Shown here piece by piece: positions 38,524 to 48,100 of a DNA stretch of 64,000 bases. The notes under the pieces were generated by a model, which made no database searches, had not been told where the DNA came from, and worked only from the letters and a program-made list of their open reading frames with translations. Source of the DNA: Flavobacterium chryseum (GTDB lineage: Bacteria > Bacteroidota > Bacteroidia > Flavobacteriales > Flavobacteriaceae); the NCBI RefSeq assembly GCF_004362015.1, contig NZ_SNWW01000001.1:607288-671287 (forward strand). The letters are read 5' to 3'. Each line of letters opens with the position of its first letter. The first letter of the stretch is position 1. The position numbers and the translations under genes were made by a program.

Positions 38524-39519
38524 TTAATCCAAAGACTCCGTTAATTTCTTAAATACAGATTTAGCATCTTTTCCTTCATATAAAATACTGTAAACGGCAT
38601 CAATAATTGGCGTTTTCGCTCCGTAACCCTGATTTAGTTTGTAGGCACTTTTTGTTGCGTAATAACCTTCGGCAACCATGCTCATTTCCATCATGGCACT
38701 TTTTACCGTGTAGCCTTTGCCAATCATGTTTCCGAACATTCTGTTTCTGGAGAATACGGAATATCCTGTAACCAATAAATCGCCCAAATAAGCCGAGTCA
38801 TTAATGTTACGTTTCATTTTATGTACTTTTCTGATGAATTTCTTCATTTCACGAATTCCGTTACTCATCATAACCGATTGGAAATTATCGCCATAACCTA
38901 AACCGTGCGCGATTCCGGCAGCAATAGCATAAATGTTTTTAAGCATCGCAGCATATTCAGTACCAATAATATCGTCTGAAATTTTAGCTTTTATGTAATT
39001 TCCAGAAAGTGATTTCGCAACAATAGAAGCTTTGTCAGGATCTCCACAAGCAATGGTTAAATAGGAAAGTCTTTCTAAAGCCACTTCTTCAGCGTGACAA
39101 GGACCCGTAATTACACCAATATTGTAATATGGAATATCGTATTGAATATGGAAATGTTCTCCAACAATTAAACTTGTTTCAGGAACAATTCCTTTAATAG
39201 CAGAGAAGATAATTTTATCAGCTAAAGAAACAGTCAGATTTTTTAATTCAGCATCTAAAAAAGCAGACGGAATAGCAAAAATTACATAATCTGCAAATTC
39301 AACCGCTTCGTTTATATTGTTAGTTAATCTAAGTTTATTAGTGTCAAATTCGACAGAACTTAAATAGTTTGGATTGTGTTTGTATTTTTGAATGTGCTCT
39401 ATCGCAGCATCATTACGCATGTACCAAGCAATTTCTGAAAGATTCACGCATAACATCTTTGCAATTGCTGTTGCCCAGCTTCCTCCTCCAATTACTGCAA
39501 ACTTTAATTTTTCGCTCAT
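38524..39519 (-). CDS. gpsA: glycerol-3-phosphate dehydrogenase [NAD(P)+]
   Basis: Reduces dihydroxyacetone phosphate to sn-glycerol 3-phosphate for phospholipid synthesis, in the cytosol. The 331-residue product has the N-terminal Rossmann motif GGGSWATAIAKML, the FSAIKGI and TGPCHAEEVA blocks, the catalytic lysine region AAMLKNIYAIAAGIAHGLGYGDN, and the C-terminal helix bundle. It is monocistronic. A -7 box (TACTTTTG, minus strand, 39538-39545) is 18 bases upstream. Confidence 0.95.
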   Translation of the reverse strand: MSEKLKFAVIGGGSWATAIAKMLCVNLSEIAWYMRNDAAIEHIQKYKHNPNYLSSVEFDTNKLRLTNNINEAVEFADYVIFAIPSAFLDAELKNLTVSLADKIIFSAIKGIVPETSLIVGEHFHIQYDIPYYNIGVITGPCHAEEVALERLSYLTIACGDPDKASIVAKSLSGNYIKAKISDDIIGTEYAAMLKNIYAIAAGIAHGLGYGDNFQSVMMSNGIREMKKFIRKVHKMKRNINDSAYLGDLLVTGYSVFSRNRMFGNMIGKGYTVKSAMMEMSMVAEGYYATKSAYKLNQGYGAKTPIIDAVYSILYEGKDAKSVFKKLTESLD

Positions 39520-39537
39520 TATTTTAATAATTTAAAG

Positions 39538-39545
39538 CAAAAGTA
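39538..39545 (-). promoter_or_regulatory. putative -7 box of gpsA
   Basis: Reads TACTTTTG on the minus strand, matching TAnnTTTG at a suitable distance from the gpsA start. Confidence 0.45.
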
Positions 39546-39913
39546 CTTAATAATGTAGTAATAATACAAAATCTGATTTAAGAAATTTAAAACGACCATT
39601 ATAAACAATGGTTTTCAGGCAGTTCTAAAAAATAGACAAATTATTTTCTGCTTCATACAATAATAATTCAATTGCTGCGTTTTAACTTGTTATAAATTAG
39701 AATTTTAATGAGTTTAGCGAAAATTGAGTTAGTTAGTTTTGTTTTAGTATTTTAAAAAGGCGTTCCTAAATAATTTAAGAACGCCTTTTTTTCTAAACTC
39801 CAATTTTTTTGAAATTCCAAATTCCAACCTTTGGGTTCACAATAAAAAAATTCCAAACTCCAATAACACATTTAGTTTTGGAATTTGGAATTTTTTTATT
39901 TGAAATTTCTAAA
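39546..39913. other. gene-free stretch with two hairpins
   Basis: No protein or tRNA gene is seen. 39754-39765 (AAAAAGGCGTTC) pairs with 39779-39790 and ends in a T run, a textbook terminator on the plus strand with no plus-strand gene in front of it. A 16-bp perfect inverted repeat (AAATTCCAAATTCCAA, 39812-39827 with 39878-39893) follows and belongs to the intergenic palindromes. Confidence 0.6.
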
Positions 39914-41071
39914 TTAGTAGCTCATTTCAACAATTGATTTTACTTTTTCTAAAGTAATTAATTGTTTTTCTCCCAAACCTTTCCAGCCTCTTTCATCGAA
40001 ACGATTTACAATAAAATCTGCTGTATTACTATAGTTTTCTGTGTATTGCGAAAGTTTAGTGTCCATTCCCATGGTGTGGAAAAATTCAACCGTTTTACTG
40101 ATCGCTTCTTTGGCAACTTCATCTTCTGAACCCGTTAGGTTAAAGATTCTTCTTCCGTATTGTGCCAGTTTTCCTTTTTTAGTTTCGAACATCACGGTGT
40201 ATAAACTTGGACCGATAATCGCTAAAGTTCTCGCATGATCAATATCATACAAAGCCGTTAATTCGTGACCAATCATGTGTGTTGCCCAGTCAGACGGAAC
40301 TCCTTTTTGAATCAATCCGTTTAATGCCATAGTACAGCTCCACATAAAATTGGATGCCAACGCATAATCTGCCGGATCTTCAACTACTTTTGGACCAACT
40401 TCAATTAAAGTTTGCAAAATTCCTTCAGCAATTCGGTCTTGTAAATAACCTTCGTGCGGATACGTTAAATATTGTTCCATTACGTGCGTGAAAGCATCAA
40501 CAACGCCATTTTGCAATTGTCTTTTTGGTAAAGATGTAATTACCGTTGGATCACAAATAGAAAATTTTGGAAACAAGGCGCTTCCGCCAAAAGCCAGTTT
40601 TTCCTGAGTCGATTTAATCGTAACGACAGAACCGGAATTCATTTCACTTCCCGTTCCAGGCAAAGTTAAAACCGTTCCAAAAGGAACTGCATTCTCTTTA
40701 ATCAACAATCGTTTTTGTAAAATATCAATCGGATTTCCGTCAAAATTTACAGCAGCCGAAATAAATTTTACACCATCAATAACAGATCCACCGCCAACAG
40801 CCAGAATAAAATCTATTTTTTCAGCTTTAACAATTTCAACCGCTTTCATTAAAGTTTCAAAATGCGGATTTGGCTCAATTCCGCCAAATTCAACAATATC
40901 AAAACCTTTTAAGTTGTTGATTACCTGTTCGTGAATTCCGTTTTTAAAAATACTTCCGCCACCATAAGCCAAAAGAATTTTAGCATCTTTTGGAACCAAT
41001 GTCGAAAGTTTTTCAATCTGTCCTTTTCCGAAAATTAAATTCGTCGGATTATATAATTCAAAGTTTAGCAT
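39914..41071 (-). CDS. yqhD: iron/zinc-dependent alcohol dehydrogenase, YqhD type
   Basis: An NADPH-dependent aldehyde reductase for short-chain and reactive aldehydes. The 385-residue product aligns along its length with E. coli YqhD from memory: FGKGQIEKL, YGGGSIFKNGI, FGGIEPNPHFETLM, AVGGGSVIDG and LPGTGSEMNSG. Predicted metal ligands are the Asp and His of VVDAFTHVMEQ and the two His of HMIGHELTALYDIDH. Downstream is a DJ-1/PfpI protein, itself divergent from a LysR regulator. That arrangement suggests a reactive-aldehyde detoxification cluster. Confidence 0.9.
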   Translation of the reverse strand: MLNFELYNPTNLIFGKGQIEKLSTLVPKDAKILLAYGGGSIFKNGIHEQVINNLKGFDIVEFGGIEPNPHFETLMKAVEIVKAEKIDFILAVGGGSVIDGVKFISAAVNFDGNPIDILQKRLLIKENAVPFGTVLTLPGTGSEMNSGSVVTIKSTQEKLAFGGSALFPKFSICDPTVITSLPKRQLQNGVVDAFTHVMEQYLTYPHEGYLQDRIAEGILQTLIEVGPKVVEDPADYALASNFMWSCTMALNGLIQKGVPSDWATHMIGHELTALYDIDHARTLAIIGPSLYTVMFETKKGKLAQYGRRIFNLTGSEDEVAKEAISKTVEFFHTMGMDTKLSQYTENYSNTADFIVNRFDERGWKGLGEKQLITLEKVKSIVEMSY

Positions 41072-41086
41072 TTTTTTAAAGTTTCT

Positions 41087-41238
41087 AAGATGCTAAGGGA
41101 CTAAGGTTCTAAGTTTTTAATCTTAGCAATTCAACATCTTTTTTTATTAATATTTACTGAGAGATTAAGTTGCTAAGGTTCTAAGTTTTTTTAAGATTTG
41201 AAACCTTAGCAACTCATAACCTCATAACCTTAGCACCT
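41087..41238. repeat. GCTAAGGTTCTAAG-type repeats
   Basis: Two tandem units share CTAAGGTTCTAAGTTTTT (41100-41117 and 41173-41190), each followed by a complementary CTTAGCA-type arm, plus a third CCTTAGCACC near 41228. They fill the 172 bases between the dehydrogenase and the DJ-1 gene. Confidence 0.6.
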
Positions 41239-41243
41239 TTATT

Positions 41244-42002
41244 TTACTTCAATTGTTGCAATAATTTACCTGCGACTAATTTAGACGAAGCAGGATTTTG
41301 TCCTGTAATTAAAAGTCCGTCTTCAACAGCATAAGGCTGCCAGTTTGCGATTTTAGAGAATTTGGCTCCATTTTGAGTCAAAGCATCTTCTAACAAAAAC
41401 GGAACAACTTTGGTTAAGCCTACAGCTTCTTCCTCTTCATTTGTAAATCCGGTTACTTTTTTATCTTTCACTAAAAATTCCCCATTCACTTTTACGTTTT
41501 TTAAAACTGCAGGAGCGTGACAAACAAAAGCTACCGGTTTTTTGTGCGTATAAAAAGATTCGATTAAAGCAATTGAGTTTTTATCTTCCACTAAATCCCA
41601 AAGTGGTCCGTGTCCGCCTGGATAAAAAACAGCATCGTAGTCTTTTTGATTAACAGTCGAAAGTTTAAGAGTGTGTTTTAATTTTTCCTGTAATACTTTA
41701 TCAGCGTCAAAACGTTTCGTGTCTTCCGTTGCTGATGATGGATCCGCACTTTTAGGATCAATTGGCGGCTGACCTCCAAGCGGAGAAGCAATCGTAATTT
41801 CAACGCCCTGATCTAATAATTCATAATAAGGTGCAGCCAATTCTTCTGACCAAAATCCTGTTTTTTCTCCGGTGTTGCCCAGTTTATCGTTACTGGTTAC
41901 AACAAATAATACTTTTTTCATACCTTTTTTTGATTTTTGAGCTGAAGCAGAAATGCTAGAAGCTGTGAATGCTATAATTGTAAGTAATGCTATTTTTTTC
42001 AT
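41244..42002 (-). CDS. secreted DJ-1/PfpI family protein, Hsp31-like
   Basis: A glutamine-amidotransferase-like fold of the type used by Hsp31 glyoxalase III and deglycases. The true start is the ATG at 42002, which opens a signal peptide (MKKIALLTIIAFTASS, ending SAQ), giving 252 residues; the frame extends upstream by seven codons without support. The catalytic cysteine is C161 in AFVCHAPAVL. The acidic partner is in TGFWSEELAAPYY, a pattern of methylglyoxal-processing members. Export to the periplasm is unusual for this family. It is divergent from the LysR gene (87-base gap). Confidence 0.84.
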   Translation of the reverse strand: MKKIALLTIIAFTASSISASAQKSKKGMKKVLFVVTSNDKLGNTGEKTGFWSEELAAPYYELLDQGVEITIASPLGGQPPIDPKSADPSSATEDTKRFDADKVLQEKLKHTLKLSTVNQKDYDAVFYPGGHGPLWDLVEDKNSIALIESFYTHKKPVAFVCHAPAVLKNVKVNGEFLVKDKKVTGFTNEEEEAVGLTKVVPFLLEDALTQNGAKFSKIANWQPYAVEDGLLITGQNPASSKLVAGKLLQQLK

Positions 42003-42089
42003 GGGGTTTAAAATTTTTAACAAATTTACGTTTAAAGTGATATCAGTAAAAATAAAATAAACTATGTTTGTTATAAATATATCTATATC

Positions 42090-42995
42090 ATGGTAAATCT
42101 GGAATGGTACAGAACTTTTAAGTCTGTATATAAAAATGGAAATTTTTCAGTCGCTTCGAAAGAGTTGTTTATGAGCCAGCCAGCGGTTAGTCAGCAAATA
42201 GCAATGTTAGAAGCGCATGTAGGTTATAAATTGTTTAACCGAAAGTCAAAAGGCGTAGAACCAACGGAATACGCTAAGTTACTCAATAATTTAATTATTG
42301 ATGCACTTGACAGATTAGAAACTGTTGAAAGCGGATTCAGGGCAAAAGCCGAAGATTCTGTCCGACTAATTTCTGTAGGTGTTTCAAAAGATTTGTTTAA
42401 TAGCTGCGGAAGTCTTTTAATTTCCAAGTTCGATTTAATCGATTTTACCTTTGCCGAAGACGATGCACTTTTTGCGCTTGTCGATGCTAAAAAACTCGAT
42501 TTTGCCATTACCACAAAAAGATTTGATACGTTCGATACGATTTATGAAATCGTCGGAAAAATTAAATTGATAATGGTTGCACCAATGAATTTAGATATAG
42601 AAGAATTTCGAAAGAAACTAAAAGCAGATAATTATACAGAAACAGAAAAATGGCTCAACGACCAAAAATGGTACACGCATGATGCCCGAATTCCGTATAT
42701 AAAATTATTCTGGCTGCATGCTTTTAGCAAAAAAAGACCATCAATGGTTCCTAATTATATCATTCCGTCAGAATCTGAAATGCTCGAAATGCTCTCTAAA
42801 AATTCGGGAATTGCCATAACATGGAATTGCAATGCAAGAAAATATATTAAAGAAAATAAATTGCAATTGGTTTGGAACAGTTTTCACGTTCCAGAAGAAT
42901 TTGTATATGTATTAACGGCAAAAAATAATAATCTAAATTCCTTTTTTGAAACTATTTCAAAAGAATTGAAGTTGTTTTTGGGCAATAGATTGTAA
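42090..42995 (+). CDS. LysR-family transcriptional regulator
   Basis: A 301-residue regulator. The N-terminal winged helix (about 1-60) reads YKNGNFSVASKELFMSQPAVSQQIAMLE (residues 15-42), the LysR signature. The effector domain follows from about residue 90. It is transcribed away from the DJ-1/yqhD pair and probably controls it through the AT-rich 87-base gap at 42003-42089, the usual LysR arrangement. The inducer is unknown; a reactive aldehyde would fit the neighbours. Confidence 0.9.
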   Translation: MVNLEWYRTFKSVYKNGNFSVASKELFMSQPAVSQQIAMLEAHVGYKLFNRKSKGVEPTEYAKLLNNLIIDALDRLETVESGFRAKAEDSVRLISVGVSKDLFNSCGSLLISKFDLIDFTFAEDDALFALVDAKKLDFAITTKRFDTFDTIYEIVGKIKLIMVAPMNLDIEEFRKKLKADNYTETEKWLNDQKWYTHDARIPYIKLFWLHAFSKKRPSMVPNYIIPSESEMLEMLSKNSGIAITWNCNARKYIKENKLQLVWNSFHVPEEFVYVLTAKNNNLNSFFETISKELKLFLGNRL

Positions 42996-43022
42996 TTTTT
43001 TTTGCCACGAATTTTATTTTTT

Positions 43023-43111
43023 TTGCCACGAATTTCACGAATCTACACGAATTAATATTTATCTTTTTGTTAAGCATAAAAATTCGTGTAGATTCGTGAA
43101 ATTCGTGGCAA
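43023..43111. repeat. perfect 31-bp inverted repeat (CCACGAATTTCACGAAT family)
   Basis: The 31 bases at 43023-43053 (beginning TTGCCACGAATTTCACGAAT) are perfectly complementary to 43081-43111 over a 27-base loop. A truncated extra arm lies at 43001-43013, and a degenerate copy at 61340-61462. Just downstream, a CTTTTTTCGTTTTATATAAC-like unit is duplicated (43112-43132 and 43150-43172). Confidence 0.8.
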
Positions 43112-43190
43112 CTTTTTTCGTTTTATATAACAACATAAAATTCATGACAAACTTTTTCGTTTTAGTATAACAACGGGAAACTTCAATAGT

Positions 43191-43198
43191 TATATTTG
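43191..43198 (+). promoter_or_regulatory. putative -7 box of the NrtR-metalloprotease-helicase unit
   Basis: TATATTTG matches TAnnTTTG. Transcription would begin near 43205, which favours the ATG at 43218 over that at 43209. Confidence 0.5.
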
Positions 43199-43217
43199 TT
43201 GATAATGTATGTTGAAT

Positions 43218-43910
43218 ATGGAAAATTTTCAAAATATTAGAATCGCTGTTGATGCCATTGTTTTTGGATATAAAAACAACAGTTTATACGTGCTTTTAAT
43301 TGAGCAAAAGTTTGGTTCTGCTGATAAATACTGGGCCTTGCCCGGCGGTTTGGTAAAACACGACGAATCATTAAAAGATGCCGTAATTCGCGAGTTGCAC
43401 GAAGAAACAAGTGTTCAGTTGAACTTTATGGAGCAACTGTATACTTTTGGCGATGATATTAACAGAGATTCCAGAAACCGCGTTGTTTCGGTTGCGTATT
43501 TTGCTTTAGTCGATGCTTCAAATTTGGAGATAAAAGCAGATACAGATGCTGATAAAGTACAATGGTATAAGATAGATGAAATTCCACCTTTAGCTTTCGA
43601 TCATAACTTAATTATCGAAAAAGCAATTGCAAGATTAAAAGCAAAACTCACTTACGAACCCATTGGTTTCGATTTACTTCCCGAAGAATTCCTGTTTTCG
43701 GATCTTGAAAATTTGTATTGCACTATTTTAGAGAAAGAAATTGACCGCAGAAATTTCAGAAAAAAGATACTTAGTTATGGTTTTCTGGAACAAACCGAAC
43801 ATTTCTCGCCCATAAAAAGTGGCCGTCCCGCAAAATTATTTAAGTTTAATGGTTTAAAATATAATGACTTGATTAAAAATGGCTTTCACTTTGAAATAAA
43901 ATTTGCTTAA
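43218..43910 (+). CDS. NrtR-type regulator with near-intact Nudix box
   Basis: A 230-residue Nudix plus winged-helix protein. The Nudix box, from G44 to the valine after S65, keeps E50 and R58-E59-L-H-E62-E63; only the usual glycine is serine. The protein may therefore still hydrolyse an ADP-ribose-like nucleotide. The C-terminal NrtR domain (LLPEEFLFSDLENLYCTILE, RRNFRKKIL, GRPAKLFKF) would bind DNA. NrtR proteins repress NAD-salvage genes and respond to ADP-ribose. Here a PRPP-synthetase homologue and NAMPT lie in the same island behind 21-bp near-palindromes (50683, 50735). It leads a unit with the metalloprotease and helicase. ATG 43209 is an alternative start. Confidence 0.82.
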   Translation: MENFQNIRIAVDAIVFGYKNNSLYVLLIEQKFGSADKYWALPGGLVKHDESLKDAVIRELHEETSVQLNFMEQLYTFGDDINRDSRNRVVSVAYFALVDASNLEIKADTDADKVQWYKIDEIPPLAFDHNLIIEKAIARLKAKLTYEPIGFDLLPEEFLFSDLENLYCTILEKEIDRRNFRKKILSYGFLEQTEHFSPIKSGRPAKLFKFNGLKYNDLIKNGFHFEIKFA

Positions 43911-43920
43911 CCTACTCGAC

Positions 43921-45123
43921 ATGATTAAACCATTTCCATTCCATTCTGATTTAAGAGATTATTTTAAAAAACAAGACAAAACCTGGTCTTGGTTTTCTGA
44001 AGAAAAAGTAAAAGCAGAACAGCAAGAAGCCTTTAAAACCGATTTATTAAAAAACTCATACCGAATAGATCCGAGCACGGAACCGAAAGTTTATGAAATT
44101 TTAAATACGGCAAAAGACAGATTAGGAATCATTGTACCAATCACGATTTATCAATCGCAAAGTATGGACGGTAATAATGCGGGAGTTGTTTTTTTTGAAA
44201 ACGAAGCCCACATTATTTTATCAGGAACAATTTTAAAATTACTTAACGAAGACGAATTACTGGTTTTGTTCGGACATGAATTGTCGCATATTTTATTGTT
44301 TAATTTAGAAAATGGCGATTTTGAAATCACAAATAGAATCATCAATACGATTGCGAGCGACAGCAACAGCGAATTGTTTTATTATGAAACCGCAAGATTG
44401 TATCAACTTTATACCGAATTATATTGCGATTTAGGCGCTCTAAAAGTGAGTGGAAGTTTAGAAAACACCATTCAAACTTTAGTCAAATTAAATACCGGTT
44501 TAGAAAAAGTTTCGGCAGAAAGTTATCTCAAACAAGCCAACGAAATTCTCGAACGAATCGAAAAAGGTTCTGTCGGAGAAACGCATCCCGAGAATTTTAT
44601 CCGCGCTAAAGCATTGGAAATTTTTGAAAAAGATAATGCCAATTATTATTCAAAAACAGAAAAAATCATTTCCGGAAAAACAGATTTACATCAATTAAAC
44701 TTATTCAGTAAAAAGTTGGTTTTTGATATTACAAAAGAATTAATTTCGATTATTCTAAAACCTAAATGGGCACAATCTGAATATTGTACGACACTTTACA
44801 AACAATATTTCTCTAATTCAGATAAAAAAGCCGATGCTTTTATTGATGAGGCTTTCAAACTAAAAATCGAAAACAGCAAGAAAAACCTAAAAGAATATTA
44901 CGCTTACGTAATGCTCGACTTCGCTTTATGCGATCAGGATTTGAAAGAAGCCTTTATTGGTCATATTTTGGATATTTCAGAACAATTAGGTCTGGAAGAA
45001 GAGATGAAAACGATTCTCAAAAAAGAATTAAATCTTACGGAGAAAACATATAAAGCATTCGCCCAAAATTGCACCGCGACTTTAAATACTATTTTAGAAT
45101 CAGACTTAGAAAACACGTATTAA
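43921..45123 (+). CDS. HExxH metalloprotease-like protein
   Basis: A 400-residue protein with a zinc-protease motif H119-E-L-S-H123 (FGHELSHILL) and a likely third ligand E166 in TELYCDLGAL, the M48-like pattern. There is no signal peptide or clear membrane helix, so it should be cytosolic. The C-terminal half (about 230-400) is helical and unrecognised. The frame could begin at a TTG overlapping the regulator, but the ATG at 43921 is better. One base separates it from the helicase, implying tight cotranslation and joint function. The substrate is unknown; it could process a partner, as proteases do in some defence modules. Confidence 0.72.
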   Translation: MIKPFPFHSDLRDYFKKQDKTWSWFSEEKVKAEQQEAFKTDLLKNSYRIDPSTEPKVYEILNTAKDRLGIIVPITIYQSQSMDGNNAGVVFFENEAHIILSGTILKLLNEDELLVLFGHELSHILLFNLENGDFEITNRIINTIASDSNSELFYYETARLYQLYTELYCDLGALKVSGSLENTIQTLVKLNTGLEKVSAESYLKQANEILERIEKGSVGETHPENFIRAKALEIFEKDNANYYSKTEKIISGKTDLHQLNLFSKKLVFDITKELISIILKPKWAQSEYCTTLYKQYFSNSDKKADAFIDEAFKLKIENSKKNLKEYYAYVMLDFALCDQDLKEAFIGHILDISEQLGLEEEMKTILKKELNLTEKTYKAFAQNCTATLNTILESDLENTY

Positions 45124-45124
45124 G

Positions 45125-48100
45125 ATGATTACACCCATAAAGGAATCCGCTTTTTATCAATTTATTACCGAAAATTTTCAGAAAGGAGTTTTTGCCAATG
45201 ACGACATTATTGCGATCATAATGCCTTTATTGAAAACAGTTGCTTCAATTCACAATCAGGGAAAAGTGGCGTCGCTGCAAGATATTTCGACGATTTATAT
45301 CGAAAACCAGCATTTTCATATTACCGATGATGCCTTCGAAATCAAAGATAATACAAAAGTAATTTCGGCATTTTTTAAAAGCAGAAGCAAAGCGTTTGAA
45401 ATTTCGGGAGAACATTTTAATACGACCGAAATTGGAGAAAGCGTAAACAGAGAATATGGTGATAAAAGTGTTTCTGAAACTGATTCCGAAAATGCCACAA
45501 AACCTTCTTATGTAAAAGATTACAGCTCTTTTGAATTTGATTTTGATCATCACGATCCGTTGACAGATATTTTTATTTTGGGAATGATTTTGGCGAGTAT
45601 CGCGCTGCAATTCGATTTTACGGATATTGAAGACGTAAAACGTTTTGTAGAATATCGCAAGAAAATGTATTTCCTGAACAGCAAAATAAATCCTGCAATT
45701 GCCAATATTATTTTGGGAATGACCGAATTGAATCGCGAAAACCGTTGGAAAGATTTAAATGAAATTGTCGAAAAACTGCAGAATTACAGAGATTATAATC
45801 CGGAAACGGAATATGATTTATCAAGTTTAATCGACGCAAAAATTCAGAATAAAAACCAATTTATACACGAAAAACTTCGAAACCGATTATTTGATAATAG
45901 TAAACGTAACCGACTTTTATATTTTCAGCCGAATTTAAAATTCCTCAATCTTACCGTTTCATCGGTTCCGCAGGCGCTGAATTACGAGAATATAGATCCA
46001 AATGCTATTTTTTACTGGAATGCTGAAATTTCTAAAAAAATCAGCAATACCAGTACCATTTCTTTAAATAAATATTTAGAATTTCAGGACAATACGTATA
46101 TCGTGCCCACGCTCGATAAAATTCGTTTAGAAGCCAATAAAGACATTAACGAATACGGTTTTAGTCAATTAAAATTAGTTTTATGCAACCTTAATTGGTT
46201 TAATACCAAAGAAGAAAGTTCAGAGAAAATAGTTTCGCCTTTGCTTTTGGCTTCCGTTACGCTAACGAAGAAAAAAGGTGTAAAAGACGATTATTCATTA
46301 GAATTTCTGGATTCAGAAGTCGAGATAAATCCGGTTTTGGCCAATATGCTAAAAGATTTATATGACATTCGATTGCCCGAAACCATTCAGCTTTCTGAAA
46401 CTAAAATCGAAACGATTTACGAATTGTTGCGCGTACAAGTCGAGAAAAATAGTTCAGGAATTGTTTTAGATTATATTGACAAACCCAAAATAAAACTGAT
46501 TCATTCGCAGGCCAAACAAATCCTGACACAGTTTAATAAACGTTCTAAAAAGAAAGAAGCGATTCAGGATCAACGAAGCCTGAATTACTCTTATAAACCC
46601 GAAAATTTTCAGCCTTACGGTTTAGAATTGTTCCGGAATTATGTTTTTACGCAGGCTTCGTCTTTAGAATATCTGATAAACAGCGACATCAAACAAAACC
46701 CGCAGTTTTTTAATGAAAATAAAACCATCGAAAGAGAATTTTATCAGCTTGATGAAGGCGACGTAAATCCATTCCGTTGGGAATTTGATACCTGCAATTT
46801 AATCTTAGGCAATTTTAATTATAAAAAAATGTCTTTGGTGCGCGATTACAATCAGGTTATCGAAAATGATGTTGAAAGCAATGTTTTTAAAAGTTTGTTC
46901 AATTCATTGGCGCAAAAAGATTTTAAGAATGAATTAGAATCCGGAAACAGTTTTACCAAAACGTTTAATGTTGTAGCGAGCGATCCTACACAAAACAACG
47001 CCGTAAAATATTCTGAATCTGGCGAAAGTTACATTATACAAGGTCCGCCGGGAACAGGGAAATCGCAAACCATTGCAAATTTAATTGCCAATTATGTGGC
47101 AAACGGCAAAAAAGTTTTGTTCGTTTGCGAAAAGCGTGCGGCATTAGATGTTGTTTTTTACCGACTTAAAAATCAGGGTTTAGACGATTTATGTTGTTTG
47201 ATTCACGATTCGCAAGCCGATAAAAAAGAATTTATTTTTGACCTGAAACAAACATTTTACGATTTTACAGCATCCAAAAATAATTTTCAATCGATAGCAA
47301 AAAGCAGAAATAATCTCGTAGAAAAAATTGATGCTGAAATCAATAAAGTAGCGATTTTTCATGATTTTATGAATGCCAAAATCGATGAAGAAACGGATCT
47401 TACCATCAAATCTATTTTTGATGTTTTGATTTCGAATTCGCATAAAGCCTTGTTAGACAGTTTGAATATTCTCGATGACAAAGCTGGCTTGCAGGATTGG
47501 AACACGCATCACGAATTATTCGAAAAGTTATTCGAGATAAATCAGGAAACGAACCAATCTGAGTTTTTCTCTGTACATCCGTTCCGTTTTTTAAAGATGG
47601 ATGTATTTCGTAAATACCAGCATATTTCAGATTTAAGAAAAGACTTAGAAAACAGTCAGGAAATACTGGAAAATATTTCAGAGCGATTGGATTTTGTTTC
47701 AATTCCGAGAGAAATTGATACGTTTTTTGAGATTCAGAAATTCCTTCGAAAAGCAATGTCAACCTTTATTTATTTTGATACGAATCAATCAGAATTATTA
47801 GAGCCAAACAGCAGTCTTTTCAGAGCATTGGAAAATGATGTTCAAACGTTGTTGAAATTAAGAAGCGATATTGAAAAATTGGCGAAACAATATCCGTATT
47901 GGACCAATACAATATCTGAAACCGATGCTAAAACTGCTCTGGAAATCATCAGAAAAAATGAAAACAGCTTTTTTAATTTTATAAGTTCTGATTATAAAAA
48001 GACAAAAAGTGAAATTACCGCTGTTTATGATCTTAATAAACATGCTGTAAAACCGAGTTTATCTGTTATTCTTGAAAATTATATTGCTCAGTTTGAACAG

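Noticed and set aside
43023..43111. CRISPR-like repeat
   Set aside because: There is one inverted repeat pair with no regular spacers and no cas genes nearby.
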